Source of the DNA: Fibrisoma limi BUZ 3
GTDB lineage: Bacteria; Bacteroidota; Bacteroidia; Cytophagales; Spirosomataceae
Length of the DNA stretch: 64,000 nt
Direction of reading: 5' to 3'
Assembly (NCBI RefSeq): GCF_000296815.2
Contig: NZ_CAIT01000005.1
Location: 372,001-436,000 of the forward strand
Shown: in pieces, positions 46,473 to 54,516 of the stretch
How positions within the stretch are numbered: position 1 is the stretch's first letter
Layout of the letters: the number at the start of each line of letters is the position of its first letter
Notes under the pieces: generated by a model
What the model was told of the DNA's origin: nothing
Seen by the model: the letters and a program-made list of their open reading frames with translations, nothing else
Databases searched by the model: none
Position numbers and translations under genes: made by a program

Positions 46473-46795
46473 GACCAGGCGGTTCGGGGAATAGCGTCCC
46501 ACATCTGATTACGCAGTTGCCGAACCTCCTCCAATACCCGTCGTCCGTAGGCCGTTACCGAATACAGCCGCTTCCGGCGACCACCCCGTTCGGGCGAGAT
46601 ACCACCCATCTCCGATTTGACCAGCCCTTTTTCCTGGAGCCGATGCAGGGCTGAGTGTACCGCGCCCAGATTGACCGAGCGCCCCATTTGCTGCTCAATC
46701 TCGTTGACGACGGCAGCCCCGTAGGCGTCGCCGTCCCGGATCGCTACGGCCAGTAGCACCACCTCTTCGAACTCGCCTAAGTAAGTCCCCTTCAT
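46469..46795 (-). CDS. PadR-family transcriptional regulator of block C
   Basis: A 108-residue winged-helix regulator starting MKGTYLGEFEEVVLLAVAIRDGDAYGAAV, similar to the other two PadR proteins. The recognition helix region is SALHRLQEKGLVKSEMG and the wing is GGRRKRLYSVTAYGRRVL. It heads the four-permease operon and overlaps the first permease by 4 nt (ATGA). Upstream are a sigma-54-like promoter (46823-46839), a terminator-like hairpin and an activator-like dyad (46905-46941). It is expected to act as an autoregulatory repressor; the ligand is unknown. Confidence 0.92.
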   Translation of the reverse strand: MKGTYLGEFEEVVLLAVAIRDGDAYGAAVVNEIEQQMGRSVNLGAVHSALHRLQEKGLVKSEMGGISPERGGRRKRLYSVTAYGRRVLEEVRQLRNQMWDAIPRTAWS

Positions 46796-46822
46796 GATAC
46801 TGTATTAGTTGTGTAAATGTAT

Positions 46823-46839
46823 AACAAATGCCTTGCCAG
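46823..46839 (-). promoter_or_regulatory. Sigma-54-like -24/-12 promoter of block C
   Basis: The minus strand reads CTGGCAAGGCATTTGTT: TGGCA at -24 and TTTGT at -12 with the standard ten-base interval (GT instead of GC at -12). The -12 element is 29 nt from the PadR ATG. It shares GCATTTGTT with the block A promoter. Confidence 0.6.
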
Positions 46840-46846
46840 GATAAGG

Positions 46847-46880
46847 AAAAAGGCCACTCCAGTGCTGGAATGGCCTTTTT
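46847..46880 (-). terminator. Terminator-like hairpin upstream of the block C promoter
   Basis: AAAAAGGCCA (46847-46856) and TGGCCTTTTT (46871-46880) are exact complements, with CTCCAG/CTGG pairing inside. It has T-runs on both strands, so it works as a bidirectional Rho-independent terminator. Its place between the activator-like dyad and the -24 element suggests it stops clpP readthrough into the padR operon. Confidence 0.7.
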
Positions 46881-46904
46881 GGCTGAGAGTTGACACGAGA
46901 TAGT

Positions 46905-46941
46905 TGTCCAGAAACGGACAGTTTTTGTACGCTGGTGGACA
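46905..46941 (-). promoter_or_regulatory. Activator-site-like dyad upstream of block C
   Basis: TGTCC-N6-GGACA at 46905-46920, GTAC at 46927-46930 and a third GGACA at 46937-46941. The element spacing is identical to block A (dyad to third half-site, 32 bp), and the dyad is 110 bp from the PadR start codon. Confidence 0.65.
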
Positions 46942-46967
46942 GGATTGCTCGGCCTTGGCATGGTAAG

Positions 46968-47003
46968 CGAGCCGTCAGAACCTGGATTCAGGCTGACGGC
47001 TCG
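46968..47003 (-). terminator. GC-rich hairpin downstream of clpP
   Basis: CGAGCCGTCAG (46968-46978) pairs with CTGACGGCTCG (46993-47003), and the loop contains a further CCTG/CAGG pair. It begins 21 bp after the clpP stop codon. There is no T-tract, so it may be an mRNA-stabilising stem or a U-tail-less terminator. Confidence 0.5.
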
Positions 47004-47024
47004 TTGGGAACATTAAGGGTGATT

Positions 47025-47702
47025 TTACCGTTGCAGCACATCATCAATGAAGCCGTATTCCCTGGCTTCTTCAGCTTTCATCCAGTAATCGCGGTCGGCG
47101 TTACGTTCGAGTTCTTCCGCCGACCGGCCCGTGTGACGGGCCATGATTTCGTACAGCTCATTTCTAAGCTTAACAATTTCGCGGGCGGTGATTTCAATGT
47201 CAATCGACTGGCCCTGGGCCCCGCCGTGCGGCTGGTGAATCATAACGCGGGCGTGGGGGAGGGCCGACCGTTTACCAGCCGCTCCGGCGCAGAGCAGTAC
47301 GGCCCCGAACGACAAGGCGATACCGGTGCAGATCGTTGCTACGTCGGGGCGGACGTACTGCATGGTATCGTAAATGCCTAAACCGGCGTAGACCGACCCT
47401 CCCGGACTGTTGATATACATCAGGATGTCTTTCTTCGCATCGGCCGACTCCAGGAACAGCAACTGGGCGATGATGATGTTGGCAATGTTGTCGTCAACGG
47501 CCGCACCCATGAACACAATCCGATCGGCCATGAGCCGCGAAAAGACGTCTACTTCGCGGAAATTCATCGGGCGTTCTTCAATGACGGCTCGTGTCATGTT
47601 TTCGACCTGGTGCAGATACCGGTCGACCGTCAGGCCGTTCAGATACTGATGATGCACGGCGAACCGGCGGAACTCGTTGCGGCTAAGTTCTGGGTAATAC
47701 AT
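47025..47702 (-). CDS. clpP: ATP-dependent Clp protease proteolytic subunit
   Basis: This 225-residue protein is ClpP. The fold motifs are VDDNIANIIIAQLLFLESAD, the MYINSPGGSVYAG oxyanion loop, and the catalytic triad Ser131 (ALSFGAVLL), His156 (MIHQPHGG) and Asp205 (ADRDYWM). It forms a tetradecameric chamber in the cytoplasm and degrades proteins delivered by ClpX or ClpA/C. The N-terminus (about 45 residues before the first conserved strand) is longer than in E. coli ClpP and may be a propeptide or an adapted docking segment. The usual AASMGA around the active serine is ALSFGA here. No clpX is nearby, so this could be a second ClpP paralog. Confidence 0.93.
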   Translation of the reverse strand: MYYPELSRNEFRRFAVHHQYLNGLTVDRYLHQVENMTRAVIEERPMNFREVDVFSRLMADRIVFMGAAVDDNIANIIIAQLLFLESADAKKDILMYINSPGGSVYAGLGIYDTMQYVRPDVATICTGIALSFGAVLLCAGAAGKRSALPHARVMIHQPHGGAQGQSIDIEITAREIVKLRNELYEIMARHTGRSAEELERNADRDYWMKAEEAREYGFIDDVLQR

Positions 47703-47827
47703 AAGACAGGAAAACTAGTAGGGATGAGAATTGATTTGTATGAACACTGGTTGGCAAGGGCAATACAAAGCCGGATGGCTTGTATGGAGCCATTGCGCAA
47801 CGTCAGCCAGGCAGGATTATAAAGGGG

Positions 47828-48046
47828 TTATCCGAACAATCGGACGTGGATGGTCTCTAACTCGGTGCGGAGCTTTCGACGACCAAATAAGCGTAAGATT
47901 TTATAGGCCAGTTTCTGCCCAGCCAGCTTCCGTTGCAGTTCCTGATCCCATAACAAGCGAACCGCTACGTCGAGCTGTTGCTCTTCGGGTAAGGCACCAG
48001 CCAGGTACTCCTCCAGCCGTTGGATTTCTTCCAGTTCGGGACGCAT
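47828..48046 (-). CDS. Small acidic protein downstream of the sigma factor (possible sigma partner)
   Basis: A 72-residue protein (MRPELEEIQRLEEYLAGALPEEQQ...) predicted to be mostly helical and without a membrane span. Its start is 5 bp after the stop codon of the sigma factor gene, a spacing typical of a translationally coupled anti-sigma factor or sigma-linked partner. The N-terminal EYLxGxLPEEQ pattern resembles the beginning of anti-sigma zinc-finger proteins, but no Cys or His cluster is present. A role in controlling the sigma factor is inferred from position only. Confidence 0.65.
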   Translation of the reverse strand: MRPELEEIQRLEEYLAGALPEEQQLDVAVRLLWDQELQRKLAGQKLAYKILRLFGRRKLRTELETIHVRLFG

Positions 48047-48051
48047 GGTCT

Positions 48052-48603
48052 TTATGATTTTAACTGCTCGATGGACAAGTGACTCACGGCTTTACGTAGC
48101 CGTTCCAGGCATTTGAATTTCTGCACCGTGGCCGACCGAACGCTCCGGTACCCGTGCTGGGTGGCAATTTGCTCCAGCCGCTGGCCGAAGTAATAGAAAC
48201 TGACCAGAATGGATTGGCAGGTTTCGCCCAGTTGTTCAACAAAGGTCATCAGGGCCACCGTTGGCTGATCAGGGTCAACATCAGGTTCTTCGACAAGTTC
48301 CTCGGTTTCGGGTAGGGACGCCTGGAGGGATCGCTTCGCCAGCTCCTGCCGCCAGAGGTTTTTGCCAATGCCCATGAGGTACGTACTCACCGACGACGTT
48401 AACGTGAGCTGGTCGAAAACGGCTTTTTCATAAAACGTAATCAAGGCTTCCTGAAAAACATCTTTGGCGTCGTCGTCCGTACCGCCGTGCTCCCGGACGT
48501 AATGCCGCACCAGCGGGTAGGCTTTTGCATAGATACGCTCCAGAGTACGTTCCCGATCGGTCAGCAGGGCTGTTTTCATCGATACGCGTTGAGTTGAGAC
48601 CAT
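48052..48603 (-). CDS. ECF-type RNA polymerase sigma factor
   Basis: The 183-residue protein has a sigma region 2 (DDAKDVFQEALITFYEKAV, then STYLMGIGKNLWRQELAKR) and a region 4 helix-turn-helix (YYFGQRLEQIATQHGYRSVRSATVQKFKCLERLRK). Such factors direct RNA polymerase to small stress or envelope regulons. An alternative start at MKTALLTDRE (48579) would shorten it by eight residues and is quite possible. It is followed by a 72-residue partner gene and lies 43 bp after BlaR1 on the same strand, so BlaR1/BlaI and the sigma factor could be co-regulated, although a hairpin repeat separates them. Confidence 0.88.
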   Translation of the reverse strand: MVSTQRVSMKTALLTDRERTLERIYAKAYPLVRHYVREHGGTDDDAKDVFQEALITFYEKAVFDQLTLTSSVSTYLMGIGKNLWRQELAKRSLQASLPETEELVEEPDVDPDQPTVALMTFVEQLGETCQSILVSFYYFGQRLEQIATQHGYRSVRSATVQKFKCLERLRKAVSHLSIEQLKS

Positions 48604-48646
48604 ACGCTTACGCTTTTTACAGGTTAATCAGGAATTGCCGCAACTA

Positions 48647-50110
48647 TCACCCTAAGAAACGAAAAATTTTAATGGAAGGCACAGGGGCAAAGGGAGCTTT
48701 TAACCCCTTCGCCCTGTGCCCAAAGCGCACGCTATTTCGCTTTAAGCGAATTTCTTTCGACAAGAACCAGAAATGGATTCTGTAGCTTTCTTTTAAATAA
48801 GCTTCGTAATACGAATTCGTCATCAGATCCATCTGGTACAGATAACCCTCCGGCTGACGGGCATTTTTGTGCACGTAACTGCCCGAATACGACGCAATAT
48901 CGCTGGCTTTGAGCGACGTGTTGGCAAAATTGCGGGCACGTTTGCCGTCGACCCACACACCAAATTTCTTCGGATTTTTCCAGGAATTAAACTCGGCCTC
49001 GGAAGGGGTTTTTCGATCCTGAGGAGGGATGAGTACCACCCGTTTCTTCTCGTCGGGCGACAGTTCTGAATACGTCTTCCTCACGATAGGCTTACCACGA
49101 CGAACGGGAATGGCCACGAATTTATCACCGTAGCGTTGCTCAAAGTCCGAAACGTTAGTAGTACGTGGTGCCTGGCGAGGGGCTGTTACCATAGGGGGCT
49201 GGGTTGGCTGAGTGGTCTGAGCTACCGTTGGCGCGCTTAAAAAGGCCACTAGTACGAGCAAGAGGGCAAAGGTTGCCCCACCAGCCAGCCATACCCGGAA
49301 AAGAGACGTGTGTTTGGTCATCATCATGAATCGTTGTTTTGTGGTTTGGAACGTCAGGGCACTGGTTAGGGCAACCGAAGCGGGTTGATGCATCCGGCTC
49401 AGAATAAGCGTTTGGTAATGACTAATCCGCTGATACGTCTGGTTAACGGCTTCGTCGGCCAGGAATTCGTGATTGAGTTGAATGGCCTTCCTGAACTGCC
49501 AGAGCAACGGATTGAACCACCCGATGCACAGCAGCAGTTCAATCAGCAATACGTCGAGGGTGTGCCACTGCCGGGCGTGAGCGAGTTCATGGGTGAGCAA
49601 TTCGCCATCCATATCGTCCCGGTCGAAAGCCGCTTCGTCGATGAAAATGTACCAGAGAAACGTGTAAGGTACGTTAGGCCCAGTCGCTCGAATCAGTGTG
49701 GCTCCCGGTGTTAAACGCTTGGGCTGACGGTGGGCCTGGTGCAACAGAGAGGCACAGTTTCGCACAAATCGCAGCGTCAGAAGGGCAGTCACCATGAAAT
49801 AGAGAAGCAACCACCAGTAAGCCCAGAGCGTATCAGCCGGCGAAGTGACTACGTCCGGTTCCGGTAGGGAAACGACCGCCGGACGATCTAACAATACCGA
49901 GGGCAAATCCGGGCTGATGGCCGCCATCTGATGGTCGGGCCAGAGATTGAAAAGGGTGCCTGGAATAAATGGGATGCCTGCCGACGCCAGCAGGCTCGCT
50001 AACAGATAAAAGCGCTTAAACCGGTGTATTGACTCATTTTCGAGCCAGATTTTATAGAGCCCGTACGTGAGCAGCAGGCAAAGGCAGGAGTTGAGGAGAT
50101 AGGCGGTCAT
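48647..50110 (-). CDS. BlaR1/MecR1-type M56 metallopeptidase signal transducer
   Basis: The 487-residue protein has about four membrane spans in residues 1-~300 and the M56 zinc site THELAHARQWHTLD (HExxH type) in the cytoplasmic loop, with a late Glu/Asn segment LNHEFLADEAV. In this family the periplasmic part senses beta-lactam or envelope signals and the peptidase leads to cleavage of the BlaI repressor. The ATG overlaps the blaI TGA (ATGA). The last ~25 codons (FGHRAKGLKAPFAPVPSIKI) are encoded by a G-rich hairpin repeat, so the native C-terminus may have been replaced. There is no penicillin-binding sensor domain at the C-terminus, so the signal may not be a beta-lactam. Confidence 0.88.
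   Translation of the reverse strand: MTAYLLNSCLCLLLTYGLYKIWLENESIHRFKRFYLLASLLASAGIPFIPGTLFNLWPDHQMAAISPDLPSVLLDRPAVVSLPEPDVVTSPADTLWAYWWLLLYFMVTALLTLRFVRNCASLLHQAHRQPKRLTPGATLIRATGPNVPYTFLWYIFIDEAAFDRDDMDGELLTHELAHARQWHTLDVLLIELLLCIGWFNPLLWQFRKAIQLNHEFLADEAVNQTYQRISHYQTLILSRMHQPASVALTSALTFQTTKQRFMMMTKHTSLFRVWLAGGATFALLLVLVAFLSAPTVAQTTQPTQPPMVTAPRQAPRTTNVSDFEQRYGDKFVAIPVRRGKPIVRKTYSELSPDEKKRVVLIPPQDRKTPSEAEFNSWKNPKKFGVWVDGKRARNFANTSLKASDIASYSGSYVHKNARQPEGYLYQMDLMTNSYYEAYLKESYRIHFWFLSKEIRLKRNSVRFGHRAKGLKAPFAPVPSIKIFRFLG
48678..48720. repeat. G-rich hairpin repeat within the 3' end of the BlaR1 gene
   Basis: Left arm 48678-48694 and right arm 48704-48720 begin and end with GGCACAGGG and its complement, around a TTTTAA loop. 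It matches the type of spacer found between permeases, but here it is translated as part of BlaR1. Confidence 0.6.
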
Positions 50111-50478
50111 GACTTTTTCTTTTGGATCTGTTGGTCAATGATCTTCTTCAGGGCTTCTAATTCGCCGGCCGATAGATCCGTTTCGGTGGTGAAGAAAGAG
50201 GCAAATTGCGCGGCCGAATTGTTAAAGAAAGTCTTGATCAACCCGTTTACGTGACGAGCGAAGTAATCGTTGCGACTGACGAGCGGGTAATACTCCCGTG
50301 AACTGCCGTATTCGCGGTACCCGACAAACCCTTTATCGATCATCCGTTTCAGCAACGTAGCAACAGTCGTGGCGGCCGGTTTGGGATCGTCGTAAGCGTC
50401 CAGTAAGTCCTTCATAAACGCTTTCTCCTGCGTCCAGAGGTAGTGCATTAAGAGTTCTTCGGAAGCGGATAATTTCAT
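50107..50478 (-). CDS. BlaI/MecI/CopY-family repressor
   Basis: The 123-residue protein is a BlaI-type winged-helix repressor: SASEELLMHYLWTQEKAFMKDLLDA at the N-terminus, then AATTVATLLKRMIDKGFVGY as the recognition helix with YGSSREYYPLV as the wing, and a C-terminal dimerisation helix ending in a Lys-rich tail. It binds TACA-type operators and is inactivated by proteolysis through the BlaR1 partner, which follows with a 4-nt overlap. Two palindromes of the expected TTCTACA/TGTAGAA type stand right upstream, one containing the -7 box. The regulated genes probably include this operon itself and possibly the sigma factor. Confidence 0.92.
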   Translation of the reverse strand: MKLSASEELLMHYLWTQEKAFMKDLLDAYDDPKPAATTVATLLKRMIDKGFVGYREYGSSREYYPLVSRNDYFARHVNGLIKTFFNNSAAQFASFFTTETDLSAGELEALKKIIDQQIQKKKS

Positions 50479-50479
50479 T

Positions 50480-50534
50480 TTCTACAATGTTAGAAATATT
50501 TCTACAAATGTAGAATAAAAGCTGATGAATTCAA
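50480..50534 (-). promoter_or_regulatory. BlaI operator-promoter region
   Basis: A perfect dyad TTCTACA-AA-TGTAGAA at 50500-50515 and an imperfect one at 50480-50495 are 20 bp apart, center to center. The -7 box TACATTTG (minus strand, 50512-50505) lies in the first dyad, and a TTG -33 element (50534-50532) is exactly 19 nt upstream, matching the Bacteroidota consensus TTG-N19-TAnnTTTG. Repressor bound here would cover the promoter. Confidence 0.75.
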
Positions 50535-50690
50535 GTTTTATTGGTTTTATTTTTCATGACAGAGCCCGGTAGTGCCTCACTTTGAATTCTGGCTTGCTCT
50601 GCTATTATAAAAAAAGTCGTCTACGACGGTTATACGCTGACACGTCAGCCCTTATCAACATAAATCAAATTATACAATAACTAGGAAACT

Positions 50691-51032
50691 ATGATTAATG
50701 AGCAAACCCTACGTAAATTAGCTCTCTCACTACCGCATGCTCTGGAAAAAGCCCAGTAGCAACGACCTGCTTTTCGGGTCAATGATAAAATCTTCGCTAC
50801 AATCTGGCCTCTTGAACAACGGATTGTAGTTCGGTTGAGCTTAGTTGAACAAGCTCGGTTAATCAGTCAAGACGCGATTACGTATTCAGCGGTAGCAGGC
50901 AAATGGGGGCAGCAAGGCTATACGATAGTCCAATTCGATAATCCAGAGCCAGCCGAATGCTATGAGCTTTTAAAGCAGTCTTGGTGTTCGATGGCTCCGA
51001 AGCGATTCATTAACCTATTTAACAGTGAGTAG
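50691..51032 (+). pseudogene. MmcQ/YjbR-family gene interrupted by an amber codon
   Basis: A frame starting at ATG 50691 (MINEQTLRKLALSLPHALEKAQ) continues through RPAFRVNDKIFATIWPLEQRIVVRL to NLFNSE at 51032, and is broken only by a TAG at 50757-50759 (codon 23). The family, MmcQ/YjbR (a DNA-binding-like double-wing fold of unknown role), is recognised from LALSLPHALEK, FRVNDKIFAT, and the end WCSMAPKRFI. No frame shift is needed to join both halves. The residue at the stop codon is usually His, Phe or Trp near the PHALEK site. The remaining 65-codon part could be translated from TTG at 50835, but is probably not functional. Confidence 0.7.
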
Positions 51033-51114
51033 GGTAAGCTGAGTGATCAGCTTACCCTAAGGCACTTATACAACTAGATTTTATTTGAAGTACAAACTCT
51101 AACTCCTTTATAAA

Positions 51115-51477
51115 ATGAAAAATGTTAAGCATCTCATTTCTAAATATTCAGAGGGGTATTTGATAGTCATAACGTTTCTTTGTGGCTATTTACCTCCTCT
51201 GACTATTGCCCCTATCTTCTTAGGATTGATTGCCATCCTGGCGTTTCAACTCATTTCCAAAAACAGAATAACAGGAATTATCATTGCCAGTTTGTTTCTT
51301 CTTATCAACGTTTTGATGCTGCTGGCCGTTGTCTCTGAATTCAATGAGTTTTTAACGGCCACTCCTAATGCTATACAACTGTTATTAATTGGATTCCTAA
51401 TTTTTGGATTCAACTTAATAGTGTCTGCGCTTATGATGTCAAAATACTTACCTGAAGGCGAAAGAGTATCAGTTTAA
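51115..51477 (+). CDS. Small four-helix membrane protein of unknown function
   Basis: A 120-residue protein with four hydrophobic segments (about residues 14-34, 36-50, 53-75 and 85-110), little charge in the loops and a short cytoplasmic C-terminus (KYLPEGERVSV). It does not match a family I recognise. It is AT-richer than its neighbours. It follows the MmcQ/YjbR remnant by 82 bp. Nothing in the context suggests its function. Confidence 0.6.
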   Translation: MKNVKHLISKYSEGYLIVITFLCGYLPPLTIAPIFLGLIAILAFQLISKNRITGIIIASLFLLINVLMLLAVVSEFNEFLTATPNAIQLLLIGFLIFGFNLIVSALMMSKYLPEGERVSV

Positions 51478-51706
51478 TGATTAATAAAACGCTTAAAACA
51501 TAATATTCTGTAGATAGAACAATTTGCTTGGTCTGAGTTATTTTTTGGGACAGTCGAATGATATAACGTTCGTTACTGAACTCGTCTGGAAAAAAGACAA
51601 CTTATAAACTGACTGCTTAGTGGTATTCTGACTAGGTTGATCGCACTCGCTAAACGATCATGCAGGAAATGGCAAAGCGATTGACTGTCAAACCGAGATT
51701 CTACCC

Positions 51707-51740
51707 AAAGCCCCGACAACTATAGAAGCTGTCGGGGCTT
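51707..51740 (-). terminator. Terminator hairpin of block D
   Basis: AAGCCCCGACA (51708-51718) and TGTCGGGGCTT (51730-51740) are exact complements with an 11-nt loop, 30 bp after the stop codon of the last block D permease. On the minus strand the stem is followed by TTTGGG rather than a long T-run. Confidence 0.65.
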
Positions 51741-51769
51741 ACCCTTCGCTGCTACATTCCCTGAACCGA

Positions 51770-54439
51770 TTACTCGCTACGTAGGGACTTCACCGGGTTC
51801 ATCAGGGCGGCTTTGATGCTTTGGTAACTGACGGTTAGCAAAGCAATGATCAGGGCTAACAGGCCAGCGACGGCAAATACCCACCAATCGAGGTCAATCT
51901 TGTAGGCAAAGTCCTGCAGCCACAGATTCATTGCCCACCAGGCCAGAGGAGAGGCCACGATGATAGCGATCAACACCAGCTTGAGGAAGTCTTTTGACAA
52001 CAGCGCCACAACACTGACCACCGTAGCGCCCAGTACTTTGCGAACGCCAATCTCTTTGGTTCGTTGTTCAGTAGTGAAAGTTGTCAGAGCAAACAGCCCC
52101 AGGCAGGCAATGAAAATGGCGATGCCGGCGAATAAGCTGACCAGGGTAGAAACGCGTTGTTCGGTCTGGTACTGACGGTTGAAATCTTCGTCCAAAAAGT
52201 AATAATCGAAGTCATAACCCGGAAACCGACGTTGCCAGAACTGTTCAATCTGGGCAACTGAAGCGTGTACGTCGCCCGCACCCAAACGAATAGCCAGATA
52301 GCGATAGGTATAGGCCGGGGTAATGAACGTAAGGATTGGCGTAATCTTCTGTTGCAGACCGTGCTGATGGAAGTCTTTGATAACGCCCACCACCTGGCCG
52401 TTCTCCAGCCCGGGGGTACCTATGCTCTTGCCAACGGCTTCGGCTGGCTTCCAGCCAATGGCCTTACAGGCGGCTTCGTTCAGCAAAACGGCATGACCGG
52501 CGTCCGTGGTAAACTGGGTTGAGTAGTCGCGGCCGTTGCGAATGGCCAGACCCAACGTTTTTACGTAGTCGTGATCAACCGGAATGACTTCGAGCGAAAA
52601 GGCCTGCTCCCGCGGTCGCCCCTGTGGGTAAACCATCTGGCCGTTCCATCCATCGCGGCCGGGCAGCGCCGATACACCCGTTACGGCCTGCACATTTGGT
52701 AAAGATGCTACCTGTTGCTTGATTGACTCGTAATTATTGATAAAATCGAGCCGGGGCAGCTTTCGTAACTCCACTGTCAACACGCGTTCTTTGGTAAAGC
52801 CCAGCTCCTGGCTTTGCATGAAGCGCAGTTGACGAACCACTACGATGGTGCCGACGATCAGACTTAGGGAAATGGAGAATTGAAATACTACTAATCCCTG
52901 GCGCAGCCATGCCCCTTTGGCTCTGGCGTGTTGTCCTTTCAGGGTCTCAACCGGTCGAAACCTGGCGAGCACGAGGGCCGGGTACCAGCCCGCGAGCAGG
53001 CCCGTCAGCAGTAGAAAAACAAAACTCAGCCCGATCGTAACAGGATGAAACAAGGTGGTCAGCGGGATGGCTTTGCCGGTCAGGTTGTTCAGCAAAGGGA
53101 GAGCTGCTGCCATGATCAGGATGGCCAGAAAACCGGCTAAGTAAGCCAGCATCAAGGATTCGCCCAGGAACTGCCCAATCAGCGACGAGTAAGCCGCGCC
53201 GATGGCCTTTCGAATGCCTACTTCTTTGGCTCGTTGCCCTTGATAGGATGTGGTCAGATTGACGAAGTTGATACCCGCCAGCAAGAGCAGAAACAAGCCG
53301 ATGAGACCTACTACGTAAAGCTGCTTAGCGCTGCCGTACGACCGGTTGTTAGCCCCGCCCATATCAGGCATTCCAAACGAATGCAGGTAAATCCAGGGAA
53401 GAGGTTCCAGCGAATGTGTTACGTAGATGCCGTTGTTGCGGTACTCCTGGCCGTTGTGTTTCATCGGCAAGGCGGCAATTTTCTTTTCTGCTGCCACCGG
53501 GTCGGCCCGCTCCGGAAGCAGCACGTAGCAGTACTCATCCCAGGTAAACCATTGTCCGTCTTTTTTGCCTTCCAGGGCGTAGAACGTTGGCAGGGACAAC
53601 AGCAGGTTGAAGTCGATATGCGATGGTTGTGGGTCTGCCGTAACGCCCGTTATCTTAAACGGTAACGTATCCTGCAACATCAATGTCCTTCCCAGCACAG
53701 CCGTAGTTCCGAAGTATTTCCGGGCGGTACTTTCCGTCAGAACGACCGCGTAAGGATCTCGTAACGCCGTTTTAGGGTCGCCTTCAATCAGCGGAAATGA
53801 GAAGGTAGTCAGGAAATCGTTGCTGACAAATAACTCCTTGTCGAAGAAATACCGGTTGTTATGCCTGATGGATAAGTTAGCCCGCCGTACCGGAATGACG
53901 GCCTCCACATCGGGCACTTCCTGCCGAATAGCTTCCGCCACGGGACGGCCCACCGTATTGGAAGCCATCGTTGCTGCTCCCTTCTCGACGGTGTTGGTCA
54001 CTACGCGGTAAATGCGATCGCCTTTTTCGTGGAAACGATCGACCCGCCACTCATCAACGATGTACAGGGCAATTAGCCCGCAGGCTGCTAAGCCAACCGA
54101 CAAGCCCGACAGGTTGGTAAAGGTGTATACCTTGTTTTTGACCAGCGAACGAATCGCGACTTTTACGTAATTCTGTATCATGGTAAAAGTTGATGGATTT
54201 GGATACTCACTCTTCTCACGCCTGATCACATACGGCCTGACAAAGCCCAGCACATCGCGCCAGTACCGCCACCGCGCCCGACGTTCGCCAACCCGCTCCA
54301 CCTGGTAAGCAAACTCCTCGTGCAGGTCACCTTGCAGGGTTTCCAGCAAGTGTGGAGCCACGAACCATTCTAACAAGCGGTCGGCTAAGCGCGGAGGGGT
54401 TGGGCGGTCCGGCGATCCGGCGTTGGGCTTGGGGGGCAT
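51770..54439 (-). CDS. Block D permease 4: prefix-containing FtsX/MacB-type orphan permease
   Basis: An 889-residue permease, the last gene of block D. The prefix (residues ~15-75) is the block D type: PPRLADRLLEWFVAPHLLETLQGDLHEEF and GERRARWRYWRDVLGFVRPYV. The body starts at MIQNYVKVAIRSLVKNKVYT with a first span containing GLAACGLIALYIVDEWRVD. FtsX motifs are KEVGIRKAIGAA and KEIGVRKVLGATVVS. The AIRSL in place of AFRNL or AWRNL in the first amphipathic helix is unusual for the family. The end of the operon is marked by a hairpin 30 bp downstream. Confidence 0.9.
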   Translation of the reverse strand: MPPKPNAGSPDRPTPPRLADRLLEWFVAPHLLETLQGDLHEEFAYQVERVGERRARWRYWRDVLGFVRPYVIRREKSEYPNPSTFTMIQNYVKVAIRSLVKNKVYTFTNLSGLSVGLAACGLIALYIVDEWRVDRFHEKGDRIYRVVTNTVEKGAATMASNTVGRPVAEAIRQEVPDVEAVIPVRRANLSIRHNNRYFFDKELFVSNDFLTTFSFPLIEGDPKTALRDPYAVVLTESTARKYFGTTAVLGRTLMLQDTLPFKITGVTADPQPSHIDFNLLLSLPTFYALEGKKDGQWFTWDEYCYVLLPERADPVAAEKKIAALPMKHNGQEYRNNGIYVTHSLEPLPWIYLHSFGMPDMGGANNRSYGSAKQLYVVGLIGLFLLLLAGINFVNLTTSYQGQRAKEVGIRKAIGAAYSSLIGQFLGESLMLAYLAGFLAILIMAAALPLLNNLTGKAIPLTTLFHPVTIGLSFVFLLLTGLLAGWYPALVLARFRPVETLKGQHARAKGAWLRQGLVVFQFSISLSLIVGTIVVVRQLRFMQSQELGFTKERVLTVELRKLPRLDFINNYESIKQQVASLPNVQAVTGVSALPGRDGWNGQMVYPQGRPREQAFSLEVIPVDHDYVKTLGLAIRNGRDYSTQFTTDAGHAVLLNEAACKAIGWKPAEAVGKSIGTPGLENGQVVGVIKDFHQHGLQQKITPILTFITPAYTYRYLAIRLGAGDVHASVAQIEQFWQRRFPGYDFDYYFLDEDFNRQYQTEQRVSTLVSLFAGIAIFIACLGLFALTTFTTEQRTKEIGVRKVLGATVVSVVALLSKDFLKLVLIAIIVASPLAWWAMNLWLQDFAYKIDLDWWVFAVAGLLALIIALLTVSYQSIKAALMNPVKSLRSE

Positions 54440-54516
54440 AGCGTTGGGGTTGGGGCTTAGGGCGCAGAGCCGGGCTTGGTGTTACCCTTCGGCCCACGCC
54501 CCCGGCTCCATGCGAT
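54440..54516 (-). repeat. G-rich hairpin spacer, copy 4
   Basis: The gap between D3 and D4 contains the family spacer: GGGGTTGGGGCTTAGGGCGCAGAGCCGGG, then GTTACCC, then a C-rich half CCCACGCCCCCGGCTCC. It is longer in G-runs on the plus strand than on the minus strand. Confidence 0.55.

Noticed and set aside
46473-46502. Longer C1 permease frame starting at 46502
   Set aside because: It would lie within the PadR gene, while the ATGA overlap at 46472 matches the arrangement at block D.
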